Assembly (NCBI GenBank): GCA_023409735.1
Contig: JAEYRB010000019.1
Span: 57,752 to 121,751 of the forward strand
Direction: 5' to 3'
Length of the DNA stretch: 64,000 nt
DNA from: Bacillota bacterium
GTDB taxonomy: Bacteria > Bacillota > Clostridia > Acetivibrionales > DTU013
How positions within the stretch are numbered: the stretch's first letter is position 1; every line of letters begins with the position of its first letter. Of this stretch, positions 9,349 to 18,647 are shown in pieces. The position numbers and the translations under genes are program-made. The notes beneath the pieces were generated by a model. That model was not told where the DNA came from, ran no database searches, and was given only the letters and a program-made list of their open reading frames with translations.

Positions 9349-10215
9349 TCATATTTGCCTAAGTTTACGATATTCCTTAGGCGTAACTTTTAACACTTTT
9401 CTGAATTGTCTTGTAAAATAGTTGCTATCTGAAAATCCACTTTCATATGCAATGTCCGAAATACTGTATGCGCTATTCTTAAGCAATGAACACGCGTGCT
9501 GCAGCCTGAGCTTTAAAATGTAATTCATAGGAGTCATCTTATAATTTTCTTTAAAAACCCTGATAAATTGTCTGATAGAAATACAAGACATATCAGCAAG
9601 TTCTTTAAGTTTAACAGGTTCTAAGTAATACTCCTCTATATAAGAGATAGTTTTTGCTATATTAAAAAGCTTTTCCGACTGTTTCTTATTGTCAATGGCA
9701 TACTCCCTTGACAGGTAAACTACAAGTTCTAAAAACCGAGAGTAAACGATTGTCTGGTATCCTTGATGTTTGTTTTGATACTCGTTAAACATTGATGTTA
9801 TCAAATTCATAACATATTCAAAGCCAGGCATTGTTAGTTGCAGCATACTTTTAAATGAATTCTCTTTCCTGTAAAATGGTTCCATTACAAAAAGAGCCTG
9901 GAACCCCGGAGATGCTTTTAAATCATATCCCATTTTATGTAAATGTTCAGGTTTATACATAATATTACAAATTTTAAGATCGTGAGTATTGCTGAAACCA
10001 TGAGATGTATTTTCATTAAAGACAAATACATCACCTTTCTTTATTATAAATTGATCTGAGTCTACGATATGCGTTGCCGTACCGTTTAATACTACCACAA
10101 GTTCTGAAAAATCATAATGGGAGTGGACAAATAGATCATCAGGATGTTGGCCAAGTTGAATAAAAAAAGGAAAGTCGATATTTTTGTTAAAGTATTCAAA
10201 ATGCATACTGAACAT
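9349..10215 (-). CDS. AraC-family regulator with N-terminal cupin domain
   Basis: Probable sugar-responsive activator. The N-terminal 150 residues form an AraC-binding cupin (HSHYDFSELVVVLNGTATH, then FVFNENTSHGF). The last 100 residues hold two helix-turn-helix motifs (LKELADMSCISIRQFIRVF; ISDIAYESGFSDSNYFTRQF). ATG at 10215 follows AGGAGG at 10-nt spacing. It is divergent from the first GH43 gene, so the 150-bp gap between them is the obvious place for its operators. Confidence 0.9.
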   Translation of the reverse strand: MFSMHFEYFNKNIDFPFFIQLGQHPDDLFVHSHYDFSELVVVLNGTATHIVDSDQFIIKKGDVFVFNENTSHGFSNTHDLKICNIMYKPEHLHKMGYDLKASPGFQALFVMEPFYRKENSFKSMLQLTMPGFEYVMNLITSMFNEYQNKHQGYQTIVYSRFLELVVYLSREYAIDNKKQSEKLFNIAKTISYIEEYYLEPVKLKELADMSCISIRQFIRVFKENYKMTPMNYILKLRLQHACSLLKNSAYSISDIAYESGFSDSNYFTRQFRKVLKVTPKEYRKLRQI

Positions 10216-10367
10216 TGCACTTATACCTCCTACATTTATTATTTCATGGCAATATAATGCTATTTTAGGACAAAAAAGTTAAGGAATCAACCAGATTATT
10301 ATCTTATTCTTTACGTAATAAGTAAAATAATATCTGAGTAATAATTGTGCTTATATGGAGGCTCATT

Positions 10368-11972
10368 ATGATTAAAAACCCAATATTGCCGGGATTTTAT
10401 CCTGATCCATCAATTTGCCGTGTTGAAGATGATTTTTATTTGGTGGCATCATCATTCTCTTTTTTCCCTGGTGTACCGATTTTTCACAGTACAGATTTAG
10501 TACATTGGGAACAGATAGGACATGTTCTGGACAGGGCTTCACAATTACCCCTGAATCCAAGATATATCTCAGGCGGTATATATGCACCTACCATACGTTA
10601 CCATAGCGGAACATTTTACATGATTACTACAAATGTCAGCCATGGTGGTAACTTTATAGTAACAGCGCAAAATCCTTCCGGACCGTGGTCAGAACCCTAT
10701 TGGGTGAAAAACGCAGAAGGAATAGACCCCTCCTTGTTCTGGGATGATGACGGAAGGGCCTTCTATACAGGTACATCGGGATACAATGGCAAAAAATCAA
10801 TGATCTGGATAAGTGAAATTAATTTAAAGGAATTTAAACTTGTTGGAGAAAAGAATTCTATTTGGGGTGGCGCACTTGAAAACTGTGCTTCACCTGAAGC
10901 ACCACATTTGTATAAAAAAGACGGCTGGTATTATTTAATGATTGCAGAGGGAGGAACGGAATTCTACCATGCAGTCACCATAGCAAGGAGTAAGAGCATA
11001 TGGGGACCATATGAGGGATATCCTGGCAATCCGGTACTTACCCATCGACACCTTGGGATGTATTACCCCATTTGTAATGTTGGGCATGCAGACCTTGTAG
11101 AACTGAATGACGGAAGCTGGTATATGGTAATGCTGGGTTCTCGTATTTACGGCGGTTATCATAAAAATATGGGCAGAGAAACATTTATTGCTCCTGTTAT
11201 ATGGGAAAATGAATGGCCGGTTGTAAGTCCATGGACAGGAAAAGTAGAATGGACCTATCCTGCACCAAAATTACCTCAGACGGTAGTAGCTCCTGTTTCT
11301 GCAAAAGATGATTTTGACAAGGATATCCTGGACTATCAATGGAACTTTTTAGGAACTCCTGTTAACGATGTCTATAAACTTGAGGAAAGCAAATTAAAAT
11401 TACGGACTATTGATAAATCAGTATGTCCCGAAGAAGGACTCAATACCGGGAGAGCGTTTGCACCAGTGGAGGCTCTAAGCTTTGTTGGAAGACGTCAACA
11501 ACATATGAGCTATACAGCTAAAGCATGTATGACATTTACACCAGGTTTCGCAAATGAAAGTGCAGGTTTAATTATATTGCAAAACTCATATCATTCTATC
11601 AGGGTTGAGATGGCAATGGAAAATTGTACAAGAATTCTTCGTGTTATAAAAGGATATTGTCAGCTTGAATCAAGACTTTGCCATATTTATCCGGATACAA
11701 AGGAATACCATGAGGAAATTTGCAATGAGATAAAATGGAGCTCTGAAAGAGTAATCTTTGTTTTGAAGGCGGAGGATCAGTATAATAGCTTTTATGCCAT
11801 TTGCAGTTCAGGAAAAGAATATGTTATAGCTGAAAAAATAGATGTAAGTTTTCTTGGATCTGAAACCTCAGGTGGATTCATAGGAGCTTACATTGGAATG
11901 TTTGCAAGTGGAAACGGCCGTGATACAGGGAATTATGCAGAATTCGACTGGTTTGAGTATGAAGGAATGTAA
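10368..11972 (+). CDS. GH43 beta-xylosidase / alpha-arabinofuranosidase
   Basis: Two-domain cytoplasmic glycoside hydrolase family 43 enzyme acting on xylo- or arabino-oligosaccharide ends. The five-bladed propeller carries the base Asp in GFYPDPSI (residue 12), the pKa-tuning Asp in GIDPSLFWDDDGR and the acid Glu in SPEAPHLYKKDGWYYL. A C-terminal beta-sandwich (from about 315) is typical of the xylosidase branch. ATG at 10368 is preceded by TGGAGG; an upstream in-frame ATG at 10347 lacks a ribosome site. It opens a plus-strand hydrolase operon. Xylosidase versus arabinofuranosidase activity cannot be decided from sequence. Confidence 0.93.
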   Translation: MIKNPILPGFYPDPSICRVEDDFYLVASSFSFFPGVPIFHSTDLVHWEQIGHVLDRASQLPLNPRYISGGIYAPTIRYHSGTFYMITTNVSHGGNFIVTAQNPSGPWSEPYWVKNAEGIDPSLFWDDDGRAFYTGTSGYNGKKSMIWISEINLKEFKLVGEKNSIWGGALENCASPEAPHLYKKDGWYYLMIAEGGTEFYHAVTIARSKSIWGPYEGYPGNPVLTHRHLGMYYPICNVGHADLVELNDGSWYMVMLGSRIYGGYHKNMGRETFIAPVIWENEWPVVSPWTGKVEWTYPAPKLPQTVVAPVSAKDDFDKDILDYQWNFLGTPVNDVYKLEESKLKLRTIDKSVCPEEGLNTGRAFAPVEALSFVGRRQQHMSYTAKACMTFTPGFANESAGLIILQNSYHSIRVEMAMENCTRILRVIKGYCQLESRLCHIYPDTKEYHEEICNEIKWSSERVIFVLKAEDQYNSFYAICSSGKEYVIAEKIDVSFLGSETSGGFIGAYIGMFASGNGRDTGNYAEFDWFEYEGM

Positions 11973-12016
11973 TCCAAAAAAGCATTCAAATTCTATATTA
12001 GGAGGGATATTAATAT

Positions 12017-13339
12017 ATGGCTAACCCCTATTTGTCAAATTGCGAATATATACCTGATGGTGAGCCGAGAGTTTTTGGGAACAGGGTATATATATATGGT
12101 TCACATGACAAGGCAACCTCTGACAGGTTTTGCGATTATAAATTAAAAGTATGGTCGGCAGATGTTAATGACCTTAATAACTGGATATGTCATGGTGATA
12201 TATTCCATACCAGGGTGGACAGGGATCATGAAAGTGACACCTCCTGGTCAGATAGAGAGCTTTATGCTCCCGATGTAGTCGAGAAGGATGGAAAATATTA
12301 TCTTTATGCCTACATAGTAGATTCAAAAGGCTGCGTAGCTGTAAGTGACAGACCTGAAGGACCTTTTAAGCTTATATCCCAATATGTAGTCCCGGAGAAG
12401 TCCGAGAAAGTTTTGAGAGAAGGAATATTTATAGATCCAGGTGTATTGGTGGATGATGATGGACGTGTATACATATATTGCGGATATTTAAAATCGTATA
12501 TGGCTGAGATTAATGGCGATAACATGTATGAAATTATGCAGGATTCATATAAGGAGAATGTTTTGCCGGTTGACGGGGAAATCGGATTTTTTGAGGCCTG
12601 CTCGCCTCGCAAGATCAGGGATACCTATTACTTGATTTATTCACCCAAAATCGGCAGCAGGCTAGCATATGCTACCGGTAAATCGCCTATAGGTCCCTTT
12701 GAATACCGCGGTACCATTATTGACAATGGAGTAGATTATCCCGGTGGGAATAATCATGGGTCTATTTGCCAGATAAATGGGCAATTGTATATTTTCTATC
12801 ATAGAACTACCAATAACTCTGTAATGTCAAGAAGGGGCTGTGTGGAACGTCTGGAAATGCTGGATGATGGAAGCATTCCACAAGTGGAGATGACTTCCAT
12901 TGGCTTTGAAGACTCGCTTTCACCCTACCGGTTTACACCAGCAGACACGGCTTGTGTACTAAAAGGCGGATGTTTCATAACAGAGAGAAATGTTTTTGAA
13001 AGGCCGGTTATAAATATAACTGACGGGTGCATAATTGGATTTAAGTTTTTTGATTTTGGAGATGATTATTCCAGTAAAACTATGGAGTTTTTTGCAAGGA
13101 TAAGAGGCTGTGGAAGCAAAGGAAAAATGAAAATACTTATCGATGATTATGTTAGCGGCGATGAAATTGGAAGCTGTGATCTCGGAGCCGATAACGAGAT
13201 AGTAAAAGTTGCTGTTAAATGTGTAACAGGCAGGCATTCAGTTTATTTTGTATTTGAAGACGGGTATAGCGGTTGGCCAAAAGACTTTTTTAAGAATAGA
13301 CCCATATGTGAACTAGAAGGCTTTGTATTTCAAAAATAA
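12017..13339 (+). CDS. GH43 arabinofuranosidase-like enzyme with C-terminal beta domain
   Basis: Second family 43 hydrolase, from a different subfamily (YIPDGEPRVFGNRVYIYGSHD). Catalytic candidates are the N-terminal Asp of YIPDGEP, the Asp of FIDPGVLVDDDGR and the Glu of FFEACSPRK. The last 130 residues resemble a CBM6-like carbohydrate-binding fold. ATG at 12017 follows GGAGGG. It is 44 nt after the first GH43 stop, so the two are probably co-transcribed. The side-chain sugar is probably arabinose, by family association only. Confidence 0.9.
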   Translation: MANPYLSNCEYIPDGEPRVFGNRVYIYGSHDKATSDRFCDYKLKVWSADVNDLNNWICHGDIFHTRVDRDHESDTSWSDRELYAPDVVEKDGKYYLYAYIVDSKGCVAVSDRPEGPFKLISQYVVPEKSEKVLREGIFIDPGVLVDDDGRVYIYCGYLKSYMAEINGDNMYEIMQDSYKENVLPVDGEIGFFEACSPRKIRDTYYLIYSPKIGSRLAYATGKSPIGPFEYRGTIIDNGVDYPGGNNHGSICQINGQLYIFYHRTTNNSVMSRRGCVERLEMLDDGSIPQVEMTSIGFEDSLSPYRFTPADTACVLKGGCFITERNVFERPVINITDGCIIGFKFFDFGDDYSSKTMEFFARIRGCGSKGKMKILIDDYVSGDEIGSCDLGADNEIVKVAVKCVTGRHSVYFVFEDGYSGWPKDFFKNRPICELEGFVFQK

Positions 13340-13649
13340 ACTGGAAGGCTGGAAACCAAGTGATTTCATGGAAAGGGTATGGTATGATACCGGTAACTGG
13401 TACTACAAAAGAAGATTTTGATGGAGTAATAGCATTAATAAATAATTCAAAATGGAAGTTATTAAATATGCCGGGAAGCGTAAAGCTGTTCTTGCAGGAA
13501 TAATAAAAACAATGGAGCAGTTGAAGCCTGCTTATATTTCAGGCTATGCTCCCTGGTTCGATGACAAAATGATTAAAGCACTTGAAGAATGTAGGATAAC
13601 AACGAAGACCAGTAACTATCCCTGCACTATGAGAATCATTAATTTATAA
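13340..13649 (+). pseudogene. Frameshifted gene relic of unknown family
   Basis: Two protein-like frames lie back to back between the GH43 and GH29 genes. The first reads from the GH43 end (NWKAGNQVISWKGYGMIPV and so on) and stops near 13502. The second, shifted one base (KTMEQLKPAYISGYAPWFDD), continues to 13649. Neither has a ribosome site, and joining them gives about 100 residues of plausible protein. I do not recognise the family. It looks like the degraded remainder of a gene once in the hydrolase operon. Confidence 0.45.
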
Positions 13650-13693
13650 CTTAAATTATATTTAGTAAGTCTTTTTAGGCAGAAGGGAGTATT

Positions 13694-15109
13694 ATGAGAG
13701 ATCTAGATAATCGGTTGGTAAAGGTGGTTCCCAGTCAGAGGCAGTTGGAACATCAGCAACTGGAATTTTATAGCTTTGTTCATATTTCCCCCAATACCTT
13801 CACCGGTAGAGAGTGGGGCGACGGCAAGGAAAACCCATCTATATTCAATCCTTCCAAATTGGACGCCAGGCAGTGGGTTAATGCAATCAAGTCGGCAGGA
13901 ATGCGAGGATTGATACTTACCTGCAAGCATCACGATGGATTCTGCTTATGGCCCAGTAAGTACACGGGACATACTATAGCAAACAGTCCGTATAAGAATG
14001 GAAAAGGAGATATTGTAAAAGAAGTGTCAGACGCCTGTAAATCCGCCGGAATTAAATTCGGTGTGTATTTATCTCCATGGGATAGAAACAACGAGGCGTA
14101 CGGCTATGGCGATTTATATAATGATTATTTCGTCAACCAGCTTACCGAGCTTTTGACAAGCTACGGCGAAGTATTTTCAGTGTGGTTTGACGGTGCTTGC
14201 GCAGAAGGCAATAACGGTAAAAAACAGGAATACGATTGGGAACGTTATTATAAGGTGATACGGACACTTCAGCCAAATGCCTGTATTCACGTTTGTGGAC
14301 CGGATATACGCTGGTGCGGCAATGAAGCCGGCCATACCAGAACTGCAGAATGGAGCATTGTTCCGAGAAGAACCAGCGAATCTGAGTTAATATCTAGTAA
14401 AAGCCAGCAGGAGGACAATGAGGAGTTCCGGCAAATAAAAATTGATGCCCGCGATCAGGATTTAGGAAGCAAGGATATTCTGAAGGATGAGACAGATCTG
14501 ATCTGGTATCCTGCTGAGGTGAATACTTCAATACGACCAGGATGGTTCTATCATGAAGAGGAGGATGACAAGGTTCGTGCTCTGGATGAACTGATAAGAA
14601 TTTATAACAATTCTGTAGGCGGCAATGCAACATTTTTACTCAACATACCTCCTACAAAGGAAGGGCTTTTTCATGAAAATGATGTAAAAAGGTTGCAGGA
14701 GATTGGAGATTATTTAAGAAAGGCATTCCGTGAAAACTTACTTGAGAGTGCTGAATTATCCTCCAGTTCCCAGATGAATGGATATGAAATTGATAACGTC
14801 AGGACAGATGACTACCAGAAGTATTATCGAACTGAAGATGGAGTAGTTAATCCTGTCATTGAACTGTCATGGAAAGAGAAAAAGGTGATCAGGCACATCG
14901 TACTAAAAGAAAATATAACTTGCAGCCAGAGAATTGAAGCATTTACTATCGAGGCTAAACTTGATGAAGAGTACAAGACCGTTTACCAAAGCACTGTTGT
15001 CGGCTACAAGCGGATAGCCCCGGTAGATGCCGTAATTACAGACAAAGTACGTATCAAAATCCTTGATTCAAGAGTTGCACCAACCCTGTCTTTCATCGGA
15101 GTATACTAA
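13694..15109 (+). CDS. GH29 alpha-L-fucosidase
   Basis: Retaining alpha-L-fucosidase that removes terminal fucose, for instance from xyloglucan side chains. The family block runs from FYSFVHISPNTFTGREWGDG through ILTCKHHDGFCLWPS; the nucleophile Asp lies in VWFDGACAEG. A C-terminal beta domain (from about 350) follows the barrel. At 471 residues without a signal peptide it resembles the short intracellular GH29 enzymes. ATG at 13694 follows AGAAGGGAG. It is last in the plus-strand hydrolase operon, and an intrinsic terminator follows. Confidence 0.94.
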   Translation: MRDLDNRLVKVVPSQRQLEHQQLEFYSFVHISPNTFTGREWGDGKENPSIFNPSKLDARQWVNAIKSAGMRGLILTCKHHDGFCLWPSKYTGHTIANSPYKNGKGDIVKEVSDACKSAGIKFGVYLSPWDRNNEAYGYGDLYNDYFVNQLTELLTSYGEVFSVWFDGACAEGNNGKKQEYDWERYYKVIRTLQPNACIHVCGPDIRWCGNEAGHTRTAEWSIVPRRTSESELISSKSQQEDNEEFRQIKIDARDQDLGSKDILKDETDLIWYPAEVNTSIRPGWFYHEEEDDKVRALDELIRIYNNSVGGNATFLLNIPPTKEGLFHENDVKRLQEIGDYLRKAFRENLLESAELSSSSQMNGYEIDNVRTDDYQKYYRTEDGVVNPVIELSWKEKKVIRHIVLKENITCSQRIEAFTIEAKLDEEYKTVYQSTVVGYKRIAPVDAVITDKVRIKILDSRVAPTLSFIGVY

Positions 15110-15186
15110 GTACGTAGAGATATTCTTGATAACCTCAACATTCTCTTTCCGTCTAAAATAGAGCAGTTAAATTCCAGTAATAAAAT

Positions 15187-15222
15187 GGGACACCGGTATT
15201 AAACGGTATCCCTTTTGCTTTT
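15187..15222 (+). terminator. Terminator after the fucosidase
   Basis: Arms GGGACACCG (15187-15195) and CGGTATCCC (15204-15212) with one mismatch, followed by TTTTGCTTTTT. It ends the plus-strand hydrolase operon. Confidence 0.75.
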
Positions 15223-15260
15223 TAATAGTACCCAATTCAACAAAAACAATATAAAAGGTA

Positions 15261-15297
15261 AAAGCCTCATCTACAGGAAACCCTATAGATGAGGCTT
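15261..15297 (-). terminator. Terminator of the tRNA cluster (possibly bidirectional)
   Basis: Long near-perfect hairpin: AAAGCCTCATCTA with CAGG, and CCTA with TAGATGAGGCTTT, flanked by T-rich sequence on both sides. On the minus strand it lies just past the tRNA-Cys 3' end and would end the five-tRNA transcript. Confidence 0.8.
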
Positions 15298-15302
15298 TTT
15301 AC

Positions 15303-15377
15303 TGGAGGCGCCACCCAGATTTGAACTGGGGGATAAGGGTTTTGCAGACCCGTGCCTTACCACTTGGCTATGGCGCC
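15303..15377 (-). tRNA. tRNA-Cys (GCA)
   Basis: Complete cloverleaf on the minus strand. The acceptor stem GGCGCCA pairs with TGGCGCC, the anticodon loop contains GCA, and the T-loop reads GTTCAAATC. The 3' CCA is encoded. Last gene of the Val-Asp-Phe-Gly-Cys cluster. Confidence 0.96.
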
Positions 15378-15451
15378 ATATGCAGATATCAGAAACTGGA
15401 TCTTCAAAGCCATTAAGACCTCAACTCTCCAGTCTCATTTTACTGCTAATT

Positions 15452-15526
15452 TGGAGCGGGATACGAGATTCGGACTCGCGACTTTCACCTTGGCAAGGTG
15501 ACACTCTACCACTGAGTTAATCCCGC
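15452..15526 (-). tRNA. tRNA-Gly (GCC)
   Basis: Minus-strand cloverleaf with acceptor GCGGGAT/ATCCCGC, anticodon GCC in TTGCCAA, T-loop GTCCGAATC and encoded CCA. The spacer on its 5' side (15527-15665) carries copies of the short hairpin repeat described separately. Confidence 0.96.
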
Positions 15527-15554
15527 ATATAATTTCTTCCTTCACACAGTTTCA

Positions 15555-15691
15555 CCGACTTCATCGGATAAAACCAACTTCACTATATTGCCTTTTAAAG
15601 GTAGACTCTTTTCTCGACTTCGTCTCGAAAAAACACAACCTAACTGCGTTAGCCTTTCAAAGGTCGATTATACCGCCGTTGGCGGATAATC
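15555..15691. repeat. Hairpin repeats between tRNA genes
   Basis: The block CCGACTTCATCGGATA occurs at 15555-15570 and again at 15985-16000. A perfect hairpin GATTAT-a-CCGCC-GTT-GGCGG-ATAATC occupies 15666-15691. A related one with the same GATTAT/ATAATC base and a CCGA-CTTCA-TCGG top occupies 15978-16003. The two hairpins with the full base end three nt from the encoded CCA of tRNA-Phe and tRNA-Val. They may mark processing sites or be copies of a small mobile palindrome. Confidence 0.6.
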
Positions 15692-15693
15692 TT

Positions 15694-15769
<76 letters not shown>

Positions 15770-15846
15770 ATCCTTAAACCAGAAGTCGGACGTCGGAACA
15801 AGATTTTTTCAATCTCACTTCTGACTTCCGGCTTCTGATTTCAGCT

Positions 15847-15923
15847 TGGCGACCCGAAGGGGGCTCGAACCCCTGACCTCTAGCGTGACAGGCTAGCGTT
15901 CTAACCAACTGAACTACCGGGCC
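15847..15923 (-). tRNA. tRNA-Asp (GTC)
   Basis: Minus-strand cloverleaf with acceptor GGCCCGG/TCGGGTC (two G-U pairs), anticodon GTC in CTGTCAC, T-loop GTTCGAGCC and encoded CCA. Confidence 0.97.
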
Positions 15924-16005
15924 AAATGCTTTCTCGCTGCACATTTCTGTACTGCGAGTTAAACCTTTTTAAAGGTAGATTATGCCGACTTCATCGGATA
16001 ATCTT

Positions 16006-16081
16006 TGGTGGGAACTATAGGGCTCGAACCTATGACCCTCTGCTTGTAAGGCAGATGCTCTCCCAGCTGAGCTAAGCTCCC
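16006..16081 (-). tRNA. tRNA-Val (TAC)
   Basis: Minus-strand cloverleaf, first of the cluster. The acceptor is GGGAGCT with AGTTCCC (one G-U pair), the anticodon TAC lies in CTTACAA, the T-loop is GTTCGAGCC, and CCA is encoded. Confidence 0.97.
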
Positions 16082-16244
16082 ATTCTTTTCGCTCTTGCCG
16101 AGCGACATCTAATAGTATACAAAAAAGATATTTCAAAGTCAATAACAAATTTCAGATTAATTTAAGATTATCGCCATCTATCAATAACAATCTATTTAAT
16201 GCTCTGTCATTCTTGCTAAGTTTTAATTTAACTCTATATTAAAT

Positions 16245-17114
16245 CTACATCAATGATCTGAGCTCTTCTTCTGTAAAGTAATACTTTTTGTTGCAGAAAT
16301 GGCAAACAAGCTCGGCTCCATGCTGTTCATCAGCCATCTCGCCTAACTCCTTCGCTCCTAAAGTCACAAGCCCTCTCTCCATCCTATCTCTGCTGCAATC
16401 ACATTGATATTTGCATGGCAGCTTATCATTTATTTGAAGTCCCTTCTCACCCAGTAGCTTCTCCAGAATTTCCGAAGGTGCAAGACCGTCAGTTAGCATA
16501 CATGTAATTGAATCTGCCATCATTACCTTTTCCTCGAGATAATTAATCAACTCTTCATCTGCACCAGGCATCAGCTGCAGCATATATCCACCGGCTGTTA
16601 TGATATTCTCATCAGGTCCTACCAGCACGCCTAAAGACACTACTGTGGGGATCTGTTCGGAATATGCAAAGTAATATGCTATGTCTTCTCCGATCTCACC
16701 TGATACAAGATCTACATATCCAACATATGGCTCACGAAGACCTAGATCCTTGATGACATTCAGATAGCCTGGTTTACCAATAGCACCTGCAACATCAAAT
16801 TTTCCTGTTGCAGTTAGCGGCAGGAAAACCTCTGGATTATACACATAGCCCTTGACGTTTGATTGTGAGTCCGAGACTGCAATAATTCCCCCAAGAGGCC
16901 CGTTACCTTTAATCTGTATTGTCAAAACATCGTTTTCGTTTTTAAACATCCTCGACATCATTGCTGCGGCAGTTAATGTCCTTCCTAAAGCTGCCGACGC
17001 AACTCCCGATGTTCCATGGGTCATGTGAGCATCCAGTACCATTTCTTTAGTAATTGCTGCAAATGCCCTTACCATCCCGTTTGCTGCTGTTGCCCTGACT
17101 ATATGATCTTCCAT
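16245..17114 (-). CDS. hslO: Hsp33 redox-regulated chaperone
   Basis: Cytoplasmic holdase activated by oxidative unfolding. The N-terminal domain (VRATAANGMVRAFAAIT; HGTSGVASAALGRTLTAAAMM) and the C-terminal zinc switch are complete. The zinc Cys are C238 and C240 (QCDCSRDRM) and C271 and C274 (CHFCNKKY), the usual CXC plus CXXC. At 289 residues it is normal length. ATG at 17114 follows AAAGGA. It lies between the tRNA cluster and the cold-shock gene, and the terminator at 17209-17239 isolates it from the latter. Confidence 0.96.
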   Translation of the reverse strand: MEDHIVRATAANGMVRAFAAITKEMVLDAHMTHGTSGVASAALGRTLTAAAMMSRMFKNENDVLTIQIKGNGPLGGIIAVSDSQSNVKGYVYNPEVFLPLTATGKFDVAGAIGKPGYLNVIKDLGLREPYVGYVDLVSGEIGEDIAYYFAYSEQIPTVVSLGVLVGPDENIITAGGYMLQLMPGADEELINYLEEKVMMADSITCMLTDGLAPSEILEKLLGEKGLQINDKLPCKYQCDCSRDRMERGLVTLGAKELGEMADEQHGAELVCHFCNKKYYFTEEELRSLM

Positions 17115-17208
17115 TATTATTCCTTTCGTGCACGAATTATTAAATACAAATTATTACAATAAAACTCATAACAGGTCTAAATTCAATAATTTTCGATCTT
17201 TACTTGAA

Positions 17209-17239
17209 AAGAACCCCGATAATCTTTATCGGGGTTCTT
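17209..17239 (-). terminator. Terminator of the cold-shock gene
   Basis: Perfect 13-bp arms AAGAACCCCGATA (17209-17221) and TATCGGGGTTCTT (17227-17239) with a 5-nt loop and T-rich flank, downstream of the cold-shock stop on the minus strand. Confidence 0.85.
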
Positions 17240-17280
17240 ACCTGCTGTTTTAGATTTATGTTAAAGTTTAGAAACTTTAA

Positions 17281-17484
17281 TTACATAACCTTAGTTACAT
17301 TTGCAGCCTGAGGTCCTTTTGCTCCCTCAACCACATCAAACTCCACTTCGCAGCCTTCTTCGAGAGTCTTGAAGCCATCCATAGTGATAGCTGAAAAATG
17401 TACGAATACATCGTTTCCGTTCTCTCTTTCAATAAAACCAAAACCCTTTTCAGCATTGAACCACTTAACTTTTCCTCTTTGCAT
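17281..17484 (-). CDS. Cold-shock protein (CspA/CspB family)
   Basis: Single cold-shock domain of 67 residues that binds RNA and single-stranded DNA. RNP1 (KGFGFIE) and RNP2 (VFVHFSAI) are intact, and the C-terminus GPQAANVTKV is typical. ATG at 17484 follows CAGGAGG. The 200-bp gene-free upstream region leaves room for the long 5' leader usual for csp genes. Confidence 0.96.
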   Translation of the reverse strand: MQRGKVKWFNAEKGFGFIERENGNDVFVHFSAITMDGFKTLEEGCEVEFDVVEGAKGPQAANVTKVM

Positions 17485-17689
17485 TAATAAAAACCTCCTG
17501 AATTTAACTTGGATCTGGCCATTTTTTTGTGCTCTTTTACCAAACCATTATTAGTTTAACACAATCTTTTGTAGCTTGTCAATGACTGAGATTACATAAT
17601 TCCAGTACTTGCAGCACCTTGACGTTATCAAACCACTTTTTTATGCTTACCATATTTAATAAATAATATTCGAAATTATATGTTATTTA

Positions 17690-18436
17690 TCATTTTTTTC
17701 TACATATAAAAAACATTCTTTCACATTTTTCCGATGGCTTTTTAAGGCTCAATTCACCATAAACCCCACATATTTCAAGCTTTGTGGTCTTTAGCATGCT
17801 TTTTAGCTCATCTGTAGTGTAGCAACGCTCATAATGCAATTCGTCAAACCTTCTATACATTTCTCCTTCTTTAACAAAAAAGGATAACTCGAAGCTGCAT
17901 AGCTTGCTGCGGCCATCAAAATTGTTCTGCCATATATATGAAATATCTTCACCTGTCTCGCAAAATACATTTGAAGAAAATACATTTTCAAACTTATACC
18001 TTGTATTAATGTCAAAGACGAATAAACCGCCGGGATTGAGATAGTTACCAACAAGTTTGAAAAGGTGTTTAAGATCATTCTTATATGTAACATAATTAAC
18101 GCTGTCCATCAGACAGGTAATAACATCTACAGTACCATATAGTTCAAAATTCGTCATATCCTGATTAAGAAAAAGTATGTCCCGCCCTGCTTCAATCGAC
18201 TTTTCTCTCGCACAGCTAAGCATTTCTGCAGACATATCGACTCCTATCATGTCATAACCATGCTTCGACATCTCAATGCAGAAGCTGCCTGTACCACATC
18301 CAAGATCGGCTGCTAAGCCGGGCTTTATTTCATATTTTTGTGCTATTTCATGAATATAGTTTGCCCAGGCTTTATAATCAACTGTCTGCATCAGCCTGTC
18401 GTAAAAAAAAGCAAAATCTCTATATATAATAATCAC
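17690..18436 (-). CDS. Class I SAM-dependent methyltransferase
   Basis: Rossmann-fold methyltransferase. Motif I is AADLGCGTGSFCIEMSKHG, the acidic strand end is IGVDMSAEML, and motif IV is VDVITCLMDSVNYV, followed by a PGGLFVFDIN post-I segment. The target is unknown; the family includes small-molecule and protein methylases. The only in-frame standard start before the conserved RDFAFFYDRLM is GTG at 18436, but GGGGTG overlaps it. That ribosome site is better spaced for the ATA codon at 18427, which would give the family-like N-terminus MYRDFAFFYD. Confidence 0.85.
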   Translation of the reverse strand: MIIIYRDFAFFYDRLMQTVDYKAWANYIHEIAQKYEIKPGLAADLGCGTGSFCIEMSKHGYDMIGVDMSAEMLSCAREKSIEAGRDILFLNQDMTNFELYGTVDVITCLMDSVNYVTYKNDLKHLFKLVGNYLNPGGLFVFDINTRYKFENVFSSNVFCETGEDISYIWQNNFDGRSKLCSFELSFFVKEGEMYRRFDELHYERCYTTDELKSMLKTTKLEICGVYGELSLKKPSEKCERMFFICRKK

Positions 18437-18647
18437 CCCATAAATTTCTACTGTATAAATTGTACCACATTAAAACACTACGTTTACAAAATATTATTGT
18501 GTTATAAAACACAAATAAAAAGCTAGGAACCTTGAACTGTCTAAACAATCAGTTCCTGTTGGTCCCCAGCTTCATAGTTTTGTTCATTATAGCAATCTAA
18601 AGTAATCAATTGTAGAAGCATACCGCGTCATTACAGTTTCTAGGCTT

